Origin: a virus
DNA: 59,666 nucleotides
Reading direction: 5' to 3' (one strand)
IMG/VR virus record: IMGVR_UViG_3300034152_000748
Span: 1 to 59,666 of that record
In this document: piece after piece, positions 8,394 to 15,082 of the stretch
Numbering within the stretch: position 1 is the first letter of the stretch
How the letters are laid out: each line of letters opens with the position of its first letter
The notes under the pieces: generated by a model
Told to the model about the DNA's origin: nothing
What the model saw: the letters and a program-made list of their open reading frames with translations, nothing else
Databases searched by the model: none
Translations under genes and position numbers: made by a program

Positions 8394-9347
8394 CTAAGAA
8401 CTAAAATCAAGTTCATTGATCATGTTCATCAAGCCCCATCTAACGACAGAGTCAATGTCAACGTGATAAGAATTTGGCTCAAAATCCGGATCGTTTTCTC
8501 TAATAAGTTGAACTTTGGCCACGTCAGACACGCTGTAATTGTGTTTAATTCCTTGATAACCATTGTTTCCAGAAGTACAAACCTTTATAGTCGTGTCCGT
8601 GGTTCCACTTATCGCTGTAAAATAATCACAGTTTGTTCCGTCAGTTATATAAAAACAACAACCCTCAGAAGCCCCCGAACCGGAATTAACCTTTAAATCT
8701 GAGGTGTTTGCAACATAAGATTCAGTAATCAAAACCTCTTTTAAAGACACTCCTGCCAAAATTTCGCTGGAAACATTTAAATTAAAACCCAAATTCTTAT
8801 AACAAGAATCAACTCCAGAAGAAGTGACGTAAACCGATGATTTGTCATCTCCTGTGTAATACCCTGATATGGAACCAGAAGTTATCACGAACTTACCGTC
8901 TTCAAAATCGACCAAAGCGTTCCTATAAGCAGATTCATAATCAGAATCAACCTCCTGCCAAGAAACGCTGTCAGGCACTGCTCTAATTTTGTTCTGCATG
9001 TCACTGGCTATTGAATCGCCAGTTATGTTGACTCCAGTGGTCAACTCAATGTAATAAACCGTATTGCTGTTGTCTATCTTTATGCCAAGAGTTCTGCTGG
9101 AGTTGTCAATTGTAAATCTCGTACCGGTGAAACCAGAGCTTTTTACCCACCCTGATTTAATGTTTCTAACGTAAACGTCGTCTATCTCAGTGTACAAAAC
9201 GTTGTCAGAATAACCTTCGGTTGAAAAAACAAGAACCCATTTTTCGTCACCTTCAGCGCGCGCAGGCACAATTGTCTGCAAATCCACGCTAACCGTTTTA
9301 GAATTGTTTGGATAATTTTCAATGTCATAAACAGTTACGTCTGGCAT
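8394..9347 (-). CDS. Tail or fibre protein, paralog of the protein at 10409-11386
   Basis: This 317-residue protein aligns along its length with the 325-residue protein beyond the decarboxylase-like pair. Shared marks are Y-P-N-N-S-K-T-V-S-V-D near the N terminus, G-D-E-K/Q, K-I-R-A-(V/I)-P-D near residue 140, A-Y-R-N-A, F-E-D-G-K-F-x-I, L-G-F, and a C terminus M-x-x-x-x-x-D-(F/Y)-S-S. The pattern of a helix followed by G-K-F-x-I-x-S-G and L-G-F is also found in beta domains of other tail-fibre and flagellar hook-type proteins. The start overlaps nothing: the upstream stop lies 2 nt away and GAGGG serves as ribosome binding site. Likely a structural subunit near the fibre attachment point. 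Confidence 0.6.
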   Translation of the reverse strand: MPDVTVYDIENYPNNSKTVSVDLQTIVPARAEGDEKWVLVFSTEGYSDNVLYTEIDDVYVRNIKSGWVKSSGFTGTRFTIDNSSRTLGIKIDNSNTVYYIELTTGVNITGDSIASDMQNKIRAVPDSVSWQEVDSDYESAYRNALVDFEDGKFVITSGSISGYYTGDDKSSVYVTSSGVDSCYKNLGFNLNVSSEILAGVSLKEVLITESYVANTSDLKVNSGSGASEGCCFYITDGTNCDYFTAISGTTDTTIKVCTSGNNGYQGIKHNYSVSDVAKVQLIRENDPDFEPNSYHVDIDSVVRWGLMNMINELDFSS

Positions 9348-9349
9348 GT

Positions 9350-9928
9350 TTACCCTCGGCTTGTTTTTATAAATTCAACAATTCTGTCCTTGTTCTTTTC
9401 TTTAGACAACTCAATTTCATCTAATTTTTTATCCAAACCTTTGTCAACGTTAATCAATATTGCGGTCGGCCCTTTTAGATTGTCTATTATCTTCTTCATG
9501 TTGTCACGAGACTGTTTGTTCTTTAAATAATTTGTAAACTCATAATACACAAACCCCAAACCATACAACAACACTTTCATTGTTTTAACGTTGCTTCCAA
9601 CAGTTGGCAAATCAGTGTCATCTTGATAATACCCACTGTTAAACACAACGTAAAAAACATTTTTACATCCGCTGACAGCAATTTGTACCGCTGAACTAAG
9701 CTCAGAAATAAAACAAAAATCATCAACCAACACAAACACCCTGTTTTCAACGGCTACAGCCAACCCTAAAGCAGTTGAAGCCGCCAAATCCTCAGAATCA
9801 ATCATATAAAAATAACCGTCTCGATCATATTTATATGATTCCTTGCATATTCCTTTGCCTGCCAACACCACTACGTCATCGTCATTTAAACAATCTAAAA
9901 AATGTTCTATGGCTTTGTACCTTTTCAT
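9350..9928 (-). CDS. Thiamine-diphosphate decarboxylase-like protein, C-terminal (pyrophosphate-binding) half
   Basis: This 192-residue protein resembles the beta subunit of sulfopyruvate decarboxylase (ComE) or the C-terminal half of phosphonopyruvate decarboxylase. Visible marks are a F-Y-M strand near residue 40 followed by A-A-S-T-A-L-G-L-A-V-A, a V-F-V-L-V-D-D-F segment at the position of the ThDP/Mg motif G-D-G, and V-F-N-S-G near residue 95 where the family has N-N/D-N-G, followed by L-P-T. The middle Asp of G-D-G (D70) is kept, but both glycines and the usual Asn are changed, so cofactor binding may be weak or lost. Its ATG overlaps the stop of the alpha-like gene (ATGA), so the two halves are translationally coupled. 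Family assignment comes from motif memory and was not searched. Confidence 0.6.
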   Translation of the reverse strand: MKRYKAIEHFLDCLNDDDVVVLAGKGICKESYKYDRDGYFYMIDSEDLAASTALGLAVAVENRVFVLVDDFCFISELSSAVQIAVSGCKNVFYVVFNSGYYQDDTDLPTVGSNVKTMKVLLYGLGFVYYEFTNYLKNKQSRDNMKKIIDNLKGPTAILINVDKGLDKKLDEIELSKEKNKDRIVEFIKTSRG

Positions 9929-10374
9929 TGATTAAAAAACCCTCTGTTCACAACACAGACAGCTGTGGTAGATTCTTTCTCTATTTTATCAACAAGGCTC
10001 TTAAAATCTTTTCTTAAATTTTTACTAAAATACCTATAAAAAACATTGTACAAAGACAACAACTCTTCTAAGTTCTCTGTCTCGTTGTAAACTATAAATA
10101 AAATAGGTATTTTATATTTATTGTTAAATGACGACACGTTCTCCATGATTTTCGCAACTCTGCTAGAACTAATTAAAACCGCGCCTTTAACCCCAGCCAA
10201 TTTAGCCCCACTAATTATACCCGTCGCTATGTTCTCATTGGACGCAGGAATGTAATGAAGAAAATCAGACCTCATAGTGTCGTACAGATTCTTAAACCCA
10301 ACGCACTGCACTCCAGAGAACAATCTATATCCAAACTCCTCACATAAACAATTCCAAAACTCCTTTGCCTTCAT
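9925..10374 (-). CDS. Thiamine-diphosphate decarboxylase-like protein, N-terminal (pyrimidine-binding) half
   Basis: This 149-residue protein resembles the alpha subunit of sulfopyruvate decarboxylase (ComD) or the N-terminal half of phosphonopyruvate decarboxylase. It shows F-S-G-V near residue 20, I-P-A-S-N-E-N-I-A then G-A-K-L-A-G, and K-I-P-I-L-F-I-V near residue 90. E47 lies where ThDP enzymes carry the glutamate that activates the aminopyrimidine ring. The family loop Q-N-S-G is replaced by a serine-rich stretch (S68-S70). The length fits a stand-alone alpha subunit. The gene is AT-richer than its neighbours (27% GC at 10021-10080), which suggests transfer. With the beta-like gene it forms a two-subunit unit between paralogous tail genes. 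The substrate is unknown. Confidence 0.65.
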   Translation of the reverse strand: MKAKEFWNCLCEEFGYRLFSGVQCVGFKNLYDTMRSDFLHYIPASNENIATGIISGAKLAGVKGAVLISSSRVAKIMENVSSFNNKYKIPILFIVYNETENLEELLSLYNVFYRYFSKNLRKDFKSLVDKIEKESTTAVCVVNRGFFNQ

Positions 10375-10408
10375 AACTCACCTTCCCAAACCCCAATCAA
10401 ACCAAAAA

Positions 10409-11386
10409 TTAAGATGAATAATCTATTTGATTAGACGTTGTTTTAATTCCCCACCTAATTATTGAATCCATGTCGTTGTAATGAGAACGAGGTTCTCCTT
10501 CAGGATCTTGTTCCCTTAAAATTTGAATTTTAGTGCCTGAATCAGTGGTGTAATTATACGTAATTCCACCTTGTCCTATTGTAGAAACAACAACGCTTGT
10601 GTCAGTGGTGCCAGCCAAAGCGGCAAAATACTCTGTATGATTGCGGTCTGTGATCAACAAACAATCACCAGCAGTAACGCCCGTGCCGGCGCTGATGGAA
10701 AGAGGACTCGTGTTATTGATATAATTACTTGTGATATAAGCCTCTTTAACCGAAATACCAGCCAGCTCCTCACTGGTTGTGGAAACATCAAAACCCAACA
10801 TAGTCGTACAATCGTTGTTGTCTACAGCAGCAACCATTACGGAAGATCTGTTTGCTCCCGTGAAAGCGCTTTTAAGACTTCCTGAAACAATCTTAAATTT
10901 ACCGTCTTCAAAATAAACAGAAGCGTTTCTATAAGCTTTTATTAAAGAATCATCCGCAGAATCCCAATAATCTCCGTCAGGAATTGCCCTAATCTTTGTT
11001 TCCATGTCCGCGGCAATAACGTCACCGGACATGGCGGTACCGTTTTCGTGATTAAGTAGAATGGAATAATACCCCAACCCATCATAACCACTCACTGTAG
11101 CGTCCATTTTGACTTTCATTCTGCAATGAGTTGAATCCAAATTAAATTTCCCACCCGTGCCGGCAAAACCTGAACTTTTACACCAACCACCGTCAGTTCC
11201 CGTTATGTACAACCTGGGTATTGCAGTACGACTTGTATTGTTGCTGTACGCAGTGGTTGACACTTCTACTATAAGCTGCTCGTCACCTTCATAACCAATC
11301 GGCACTAAAGAATCAACGTCAACAGAAACGTTTTTAGTAGTGCCTGGATAGTTATCCAAGTCTTGAGTAACAACTGTTAATGCCAT
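10409..11386 (-). CDS. Tail or fibre protein, paralog of the protein at 8394-9347
   Basis: I start this gene at the ATG at 11386, directly after GAGGAGG. A longer frame upstream has no ribosome binding site. It has 325 residues. Paralogy with the 317-residue protein is seen in N-Y-P-G-T-T-K-N-V-S-V-D, K-I-R-A-I-P-D, A-Y-R-N-A, F-E-D-G-K-F-K-I, L-G-F, and the C-terminal D-Y-S-S. The two paralogs flank the decarboxylase-like pair, as though that pair had been inserted between duplicated tail genes. Mostly beta structure is expected, and no catalytic motif was seen. Confidence 0.6.
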   Translation of the reverse strand: MALTVVTQDLDNYPGTTKNVSVDVDSLVPIGYEGDEQLIVEVSTTAYSNNTSRTAIPRLYITGTDGGWCKSSGFAGTGGKFNLDSTHCRMKVKMDATVSGYDGLGYYSILLNHENGTAMSGDVIAADMETKIRAIPDGDYWDSADDSLIKAYRNASVYFEDGKFKIVSGSLKSAFTGANRSSVMVAAVDNNDCTTMLGFDVSTTSEELAGISVKEAYITSNYINNTSPLSISAGTGVTAGDCLLITDRNHTEYFAALAGTTDTSVVVSTIGQGGITYNYTTDSGTKIQILREQDPEGEPRSHYNDMDSIIRWGIKTTSNQIDYSS

Positions 11387-11406
11387 TTTCGTATCCTCCT
11401 CTATTA

Positions 11407-11772
11407 TTAATGGTAAAAATACCTTTCTCCATAAGTAACATAATAATGACAATTGTCATAGGTGCATTCAAAACCCCAATTGCCTCTATTAGTGGTCTTC
11501 ATATAACATGTTTTTCCATCAGGATCGGTGTGATCGATCCTGACCACGCTGGGAGGGAACGGATCTTCAGGATCTATTCCCAACAAAAGCTTGGCTCTGA
11601 TTTCGGGACATTGAGTGGAATAAGGACACGGATGCCAACAATGTCCTTTATGCTGATCTTTTTTATGTTGAGGAAGCTGGCCATAGTGTTCTGTGCCGTA
11701 TATCCTTCTCCATTTTTGTTGCGGAGTTTCCCCAACAATGCTTCTATCACATCTATGCTCGCAATCACCCAT
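11407..11772 (-). CDS. Cys/His-rich protein, possible metal-binding tail-tip component
   Basis: This 121-residue protein has eight cysteines (C4, C8, C45, C49, C55, C89, C103, C108) and nine histidines, including a dense cluster H36, H41, H44, C45, H47, C49. That density strongly suggests a bound metal or Fe-S cluster. Metal-centred tips are known in phages (iron in the T4-type spike tip, an Fe-S cluster in lambda gpL), and this gene lies in the tail-tip region, so a tip or plug role is a reasonable but untested idea. I do not recognise the family. The ATG follows GGGGGATG. Confidence 0.5.
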   Translation of the reverse strand: MGDCEHRCDRSIVGETPQQKWRRIYGTEHYGQLPQHKKDQHKGHCWHPCPYSTQCPEIRAKLLLGIDPEDPFPPSVVRIDHTDPDGKTCYMKTTNRGNWGFECTYDNCHYYVTYGERYFYH

Positions 11773-11793
11773 TATTTACATCCCCCAAACAAG

Positions 11794-12216
11794 TTAAAAT
11801 TTATACAAAATACCGTCCTCGTTTATGACAAACGTTTCATACGTCGGGAAAAAAGCATGAGTAGAAGAGTCATGATTCTTTGTGTCAACAACTAGACAGT
11901 CATTGTTCCTCAATTTAGGAACTGTGTTTATTTCTGTGTCATGACTTAGCCTTGCCGAATGAAGCTTGATAATGTTGTTGTCATAAGTTATGTCGTTCCA
12001 AGAAAATTTTGCCACATAAACATTTCTAGCCAACACATAATACTGTTTGTAAAAATCAAGATACATGTGATCTTTTGCATTAACTTTATCGGCGAGCTTC
12101 AAAGCTGGGCCTGAAAAATAAGCCCCGCTTAACTTACACAAACCTTCCCTTTCATAATTCGTTTTTTCCCAATGAATTTCCAATCTATACATTTCAGACA
12201 GTAAAAACTTTTCCAT
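11794..12216 (-). CDS. Hypothetical tail-region protein
   Basis: This 140-residue protein has no recognised motif. It begins with an amphipathic, Glu/Lys-rich segment and continues with alternating strands containing many Tyr, Asn and His residues. There is no signal peptide or membrane helix. The ATG is well placed after AGGAGAAGG. Tight spacing with the Cys/His-rich gene downstream (21 nt) suggests co-expression. Function unknown; probably a minor virion component by location. Confidence 0.5.
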   Translation of the reverse strand: MEKFLLSEMYRLEIHWEKTNYEREGLCKLSGAYFSGPALKLADKVNAKDHMYLDFYKQYYVLARNVYVAKFSWNDITYDNNIIKLHSARLSHDTEINTVPKLRNNDCLVVDTKNHDSSTHAFFPTYETFVINEDGILYKF

Positions 12217-12245
12217 ATCCCTTCTCCTTTTAAATCTTTATGTTA

Positions 12246-12863
12246 TTAAGTAGTACCAAGATACAATGGTGTATAAGGAATGCTCACACTTCCAGTTCCA
12301 GTTTCTCCTACTGTGTCTGATCCTCCACCAACATTGCTAACCGTTCCTATTTCAACCGTATCCGCTCTTCCCACTCCTCCTGCCGACACGCTACCGCTAC
12401 TGCCTTCAGTCGTTGTGCCATCAAAAGTTATCCCAGAGTTGTCTGTTCCAGACCCCTCAGCTATACCTCTAATAACATAATTTGGTGGGTTGTCACCGGT
12501 CCATTGTTGAAGACTCCAAGATTCCTGACCAGGCAATATAGCATCATCCTTACTGAAACTATAGCTCGTAACAAACCAAGTGCCAGTTAACTCACCGACG
12601 GTATCGCCACAAGCAGCAGGATTAATACTGGCAGCTACTTGATTGGCATCAACACACTCAGTAGTAGGAATTGTCTCGTATGGCGTGCCTGGGGAATAAA
12701 TTGTCAAATTAAGGGTTTGTGTGGGTCTTTCAATGGTTTGATCAGGTGTCCAACTACCCAAACAATACAGCCTCTGCGTATTTAGAGAGACGCTCCAGCT
12801 TGCGGAAATAACACAAGCTCCGGCAAAGGATGCAGTGGTTCCGGCTCCTAATACTATTCCCAT
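12246..12863 (-). CDS. Ser/Gly/Thr-rich tail-tip beta protein
   Basis: This 205-residue protein has an ordered beta-rich first part (strands around S-A-S-W-S-V-S-L and G-T-W-F-V-T-S-Y-S-F) and a low-complexity Gly/Ser/Thr C-terminal tail. Paired W-S/Y-S strands with an acidic loop remind me of tail-tube-like or baseplate beta folds, but I cannot assign a family. It follows AAAGGAGGAAC. The 67 nt before the next upstream gene are AT-rich with no convincing terminator. Confidence 0.5.
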   Translation of the reverse strand: MGIVLGAGTTASFAGACVISASWSVSLNTQRLYCLGSWTPDQTIERPTQTLNLTIYSPGTPYETIPTTECVDANQVAASINPAACGDTVGELTGTWFVTSYSFSKDDAILPGQESWSLQQWTGDNPPNYVIRGIAEGSGTDNSGITFDGTTTEGSSGSVSAGGVGRADTVEIGTVSNVGGGSDTVGETGTGSVSIPYTPLYLGTT

Positions 12864-12930
12864 GATTTTTGTTCCTCCTTTACATAAAATTTACATAAAT
12901 CTCTATTAATACAAGGTTACTTTATTAAAT

Positions 12931-13167
12931 CTAATTAGACGTGGCCACAAGAGTAACATTGGATAAATACCATTTTGTATTGGGTATTTGTGTCACTGTG
13001 GCACTAGTCACATACCCGTCAAAAGTTTTACCGCCGGCAGTTATTGACGTTCGAGTTTTCAAACCAGAGCTGTTGGAAACTATCGTAAAAGAAACGGTTG
13101 CAATTCCATAAACGTCATAACTTATTGACAAAGAGGTACAATCTATAAACTCAACGTTCTCAGCCAT
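12931..13167 (-). CDS. Small beta protein of the tail tip
   Basis: This 78-residue protein is almost wholly beta-strand in character, with I-S-Y-D-V-Y-G-I-A-T-V-S-F-T and a F-D-G-Y-V-T-S-A-T-V-T hairpin. Such short hub- or tube-like beta domains are common in baseplates. It starts 2 nt after the stop of the upstream gene, whose final codons supply its GGAGG. Inferred to be a hub or tip accessory; the family is not recognised. Confidence 0.5.
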   Translation of the reverse strand: MAENVEFIDCTSLSISYDVYGIATVSFTIVSNSSGLKTRTSITAGGKTFDGYVTSATVTQIPNTKWYLSNVTLVATSN

Positions 13168-13169
13168 TC

Positions 13170-13466
13170 TTATCCTCCGCTTTCCACCATTTCATCTTCA
13201 TCAATGTATTCTGGGCTTCTTTCCAATTTACCAGAAAAAGCATTACCAGAACTGTCTTGCAACCTACTGTAACTGCCAGAAATAAATTCGCCTCCCTGGC
13301 CCCTAAAATCATCGCTCCCTTTCAATTCTTTAGTATAGGCAACAATGTCAAACTCTATTTTTTCAGCCATGAAAGTATGCAAAATGAAGTCACCGCTCTC
13401 TGTGGACATTGGAGCCCCAGCTCTTAATTTATATTGAGTTCCAAGATATATAACCTCTTCTCCCAT
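13170..13466 (-). CDS. Small hypothetical tail-tip protein
   Basis: This 98-residue protein has an N-terminal beta half (Y-L-G-T-Q-Y-K-L-R-A-G, then E-K-I-E-F-D-I-V-A-Y) and an acidic, probably disordered C terminus. The ATG follows AGGAGGTGTTAAG. It lies between two other beta-rich small genes and is probably translated as a block with them. No family was recognised. Confidence 0.5.
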   Translation of the reverse strand: MGEEVIYLGTQYKLRAGAPMSTESGDFILHTFMAEKIEFDIVAYTKELKGSDDFRGQGGEFISGSYSRLQDSSGNAFSGKLERSPEYIDEDEMVESGG

Positions 13467-13477
13467 CTTAACACCTC

Positions 13478-14062
13478 CTAGTCATTATCCACTGAAAAAA
13501 CAAAAGAATAAGATGCTGTCGGCAAAGTTCCTGGATTACATTCTAAACTAAAACTTTGCAAATACAAATCAGCGCCTCCTGCGATGGAACCAATGCTTAT
13601 TGTTATAGGATCATCTCCGGTTGAAAAAGAAATTGGATCTCCGTTGTAAATAAAATCATAACCATCGCTTTGTTCAGTGTCTGTGTACAAAGAAGAAGGT
13701 CCAGAAGAAGAAGACGCACTTACAACGTTGTATCTAGACAATTCAACCAAAGAAGCCAATGATCCAACCTCACCAAAAATATATGATTGACCTTGACCCG
13801 CAAAAAGAAAATGAACTTTTCCAGTTCCATCGTCACATTCATATTTCCTTATCCAATTAAAAGACGCCCCGGCTCTCCCAGGACAACCTCTATATATATT
13901 TTCCTGTGCATACCCAGTAATGGAGACAGTCCCTACTGTAGGCCCTGTAATAACCACGTCCTCTATTTTGGACATTTCCGTGTTGCTGCTAAAGTTGACA
14001 GAAATGATTCTATTATAAGTTACATCAGGAAAATTTCCCACTAAATTACAACAATCGGTCAT
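13478..14062 (-). CDS. Hypothetical beta-rich tail protein
   Basis: This 194-residue protein has cysteines near the start (C4, C5) and is otherwise composed of strands with Ser/Gly linkers. It has no signal peptide. Its end (A-S-Y-S-F-V-F-S-V) and the repeated I-x-I-G-S strands suggest a beta-sandwich. The start is an ATG after GAGGTG. Position between hub-like and tip genes supports a structural role in the tail tip. Function not recognised. Confidence 0.5.
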   Translation of the reverse strand: MTDCCNLVGNFPDVTYNRIISVNFSSNTEMSKIEDVVITGPTVGTVSITGYAQENIYRGCPGRAGASFNWIRKYECDDGTGKVHFLFAGQGQSYIFGEVGSLASLVELSRYNVVSASSSSGPSSLYTDTEQSDGYDFIYNGDPISFSTGDDPITISIGSIAGGADLYLQSFSLECNPGTLPTASYSFVFSVDND

Positions 14063-14079
14063 AAATTTTCACCTCTACA

Positions 14080-14484
14080 TTAAGCTTCTTCACCATCAAC
14101 TCTGGTAAAATAAGTACCATAAGCAGGACCGCCTTGAACAAGGGTTGAATGATCATGTACAGGCACACTAGACACCTCAACAAACCCCCATTCTCCTGTG
14201 GCCGCAAAAAAATATATAACGTTTTCCAAACCCAGTTTGTGTTTATAATCTATAGCAACGGCATCAGAATAAACCTTAATAATCTCACCGGCTTTTTCAT
14301 TTCCAACACAAAAACCATTCTGTAGAGTCTTTAATTCGTTTTCTATAGGAATAACCGCTGGAGTAGTCCCGTCGTCGTTAGAAATTCTAGCAAAAAACCC
14401 CTCCCCAGCAATTTCATTCACAGGTATTTCTATTTTCACAACTTGTTGAGGTATTAAATAAATTGTGTTTCCTCTCGCACTCAT
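14080..14484 (-). CDS. Hypothetical tail-tip protein
   Basis: This 134-residue protein opens with strands (V-V-K-I-E-I-P-V), has a central acidic helix, and near its C terminus has V-P-V-H-D-H-S-T, where two His and one Asp are close together and could coordinate a metal. The ATG follows GGAGAATAAT, 3 nt after the stop of the hub-like gene, indicating coupled translation. No family assignment is possible by eye. Confidence 0.5.
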   Translation of the reverse strand: MSARGNTIYLIPQQVVKIEIPVNEIAGEGFFARISNDDGTTPAVIPIENELKTLQNGFCVGNEKAGEIIKVYSDAVAIDYKHKLGLENVIYFFAATGEWGFVEVSSVPVHDHSTLVQGGPAYGTYFTRVDGEEA

Positions 14485-14487
14485 TTA

Positions 14488-15081
14488 TTATTCTCCGGTG
14501 CTGCTTTGATAAGTAATTTTAAAAGGTATCTTAAGTTCAATGTCACTTTTGTCCATTCTTGTTGAATCGTCAAGAATAGGCCAAGCGGCTGAAGGACCAG
14601 AAGATTTTATCAACGACAAAGACTTTTTAACGTCATCGTCTGTTGTAAACAACAATTCTTCTTTAACGTATTTGAACTTTCCGCTTTTGTGCCCGGGCCT
14701 TGTAACACTGTTTATAGAAGCCCAACACGCTTTCGTCGCTTTAACTCTCCTGCTGTATTTCCTCTGCCTCAACATGCTCAGTACGTCTTCTCCACTTAAA
14801 CTAAGAAAAGAATATTTAGGATCATCGAAACAAGGAGACAGCTGAGCCCTTTTTATTATTCCAGTAAATATCTTTTTACTTGGAGAACCCTCCCCAGCAT
14901 AAATTTCGATTTCATCACCAACCAAATTTCCGGTGCTGTCGTCTATTTTTAAAGTAGCGTCAAACGTAGAAATTTGTCCTCTCGATTTTCTAACGCTGAA
15001 TGACAATATATATGGAGTCTCAACAGAAAGACTTCCAAAATTTATCTTTGCTCTTACCTTCACTCTCTGTATATCTACCAT
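14488..15081 (-). CDS. Baseplate hub-like protein (gpD/gp27-type N-terminal fold)
   Basis: I start at the ATG at 15081, which follows GGAGG in the last codons of the upstream gene, giving 197 residues. The pattern S-F-S-V-R-K-S-R-G-Q-I-S-T-F-D-A-T-L, then D-E-I-E-I-Y-A-G-E, then K-I-F-T-G-I-I, then L-S-L-S-G-E-D-V-L resembles the first domain of phage tail hub proteins (late control protein D, Mu gp44, T4 gp27 type), where a parameter such as a pitch or orifice is set by a stacked barrel. It stands next to the 671-residue tail protein, consistent with a hub split into separate chains. Family similarity is inferred from strand and motif order only. Confidence 0.6.
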   Translation of the reverse strand: MVDIQRVKVRAKINFGSLSVETPYILSFSVRKSRGQISTFDATLKIDDSTGNLVGDEIEIYAGEGSPSKKIFTGIIKRAQLSPCFDDPKYSFLSLSGEDVLSMLRQRKYSRRVKATKACWASINSVTRPGHKSGKFKYVKEELLFTTDDDVKKSLSLIKSSGPSAAWPILDDSTRMDKSDIELKIPFKITYQSSTGE

Positions 15082-15082
15082 A

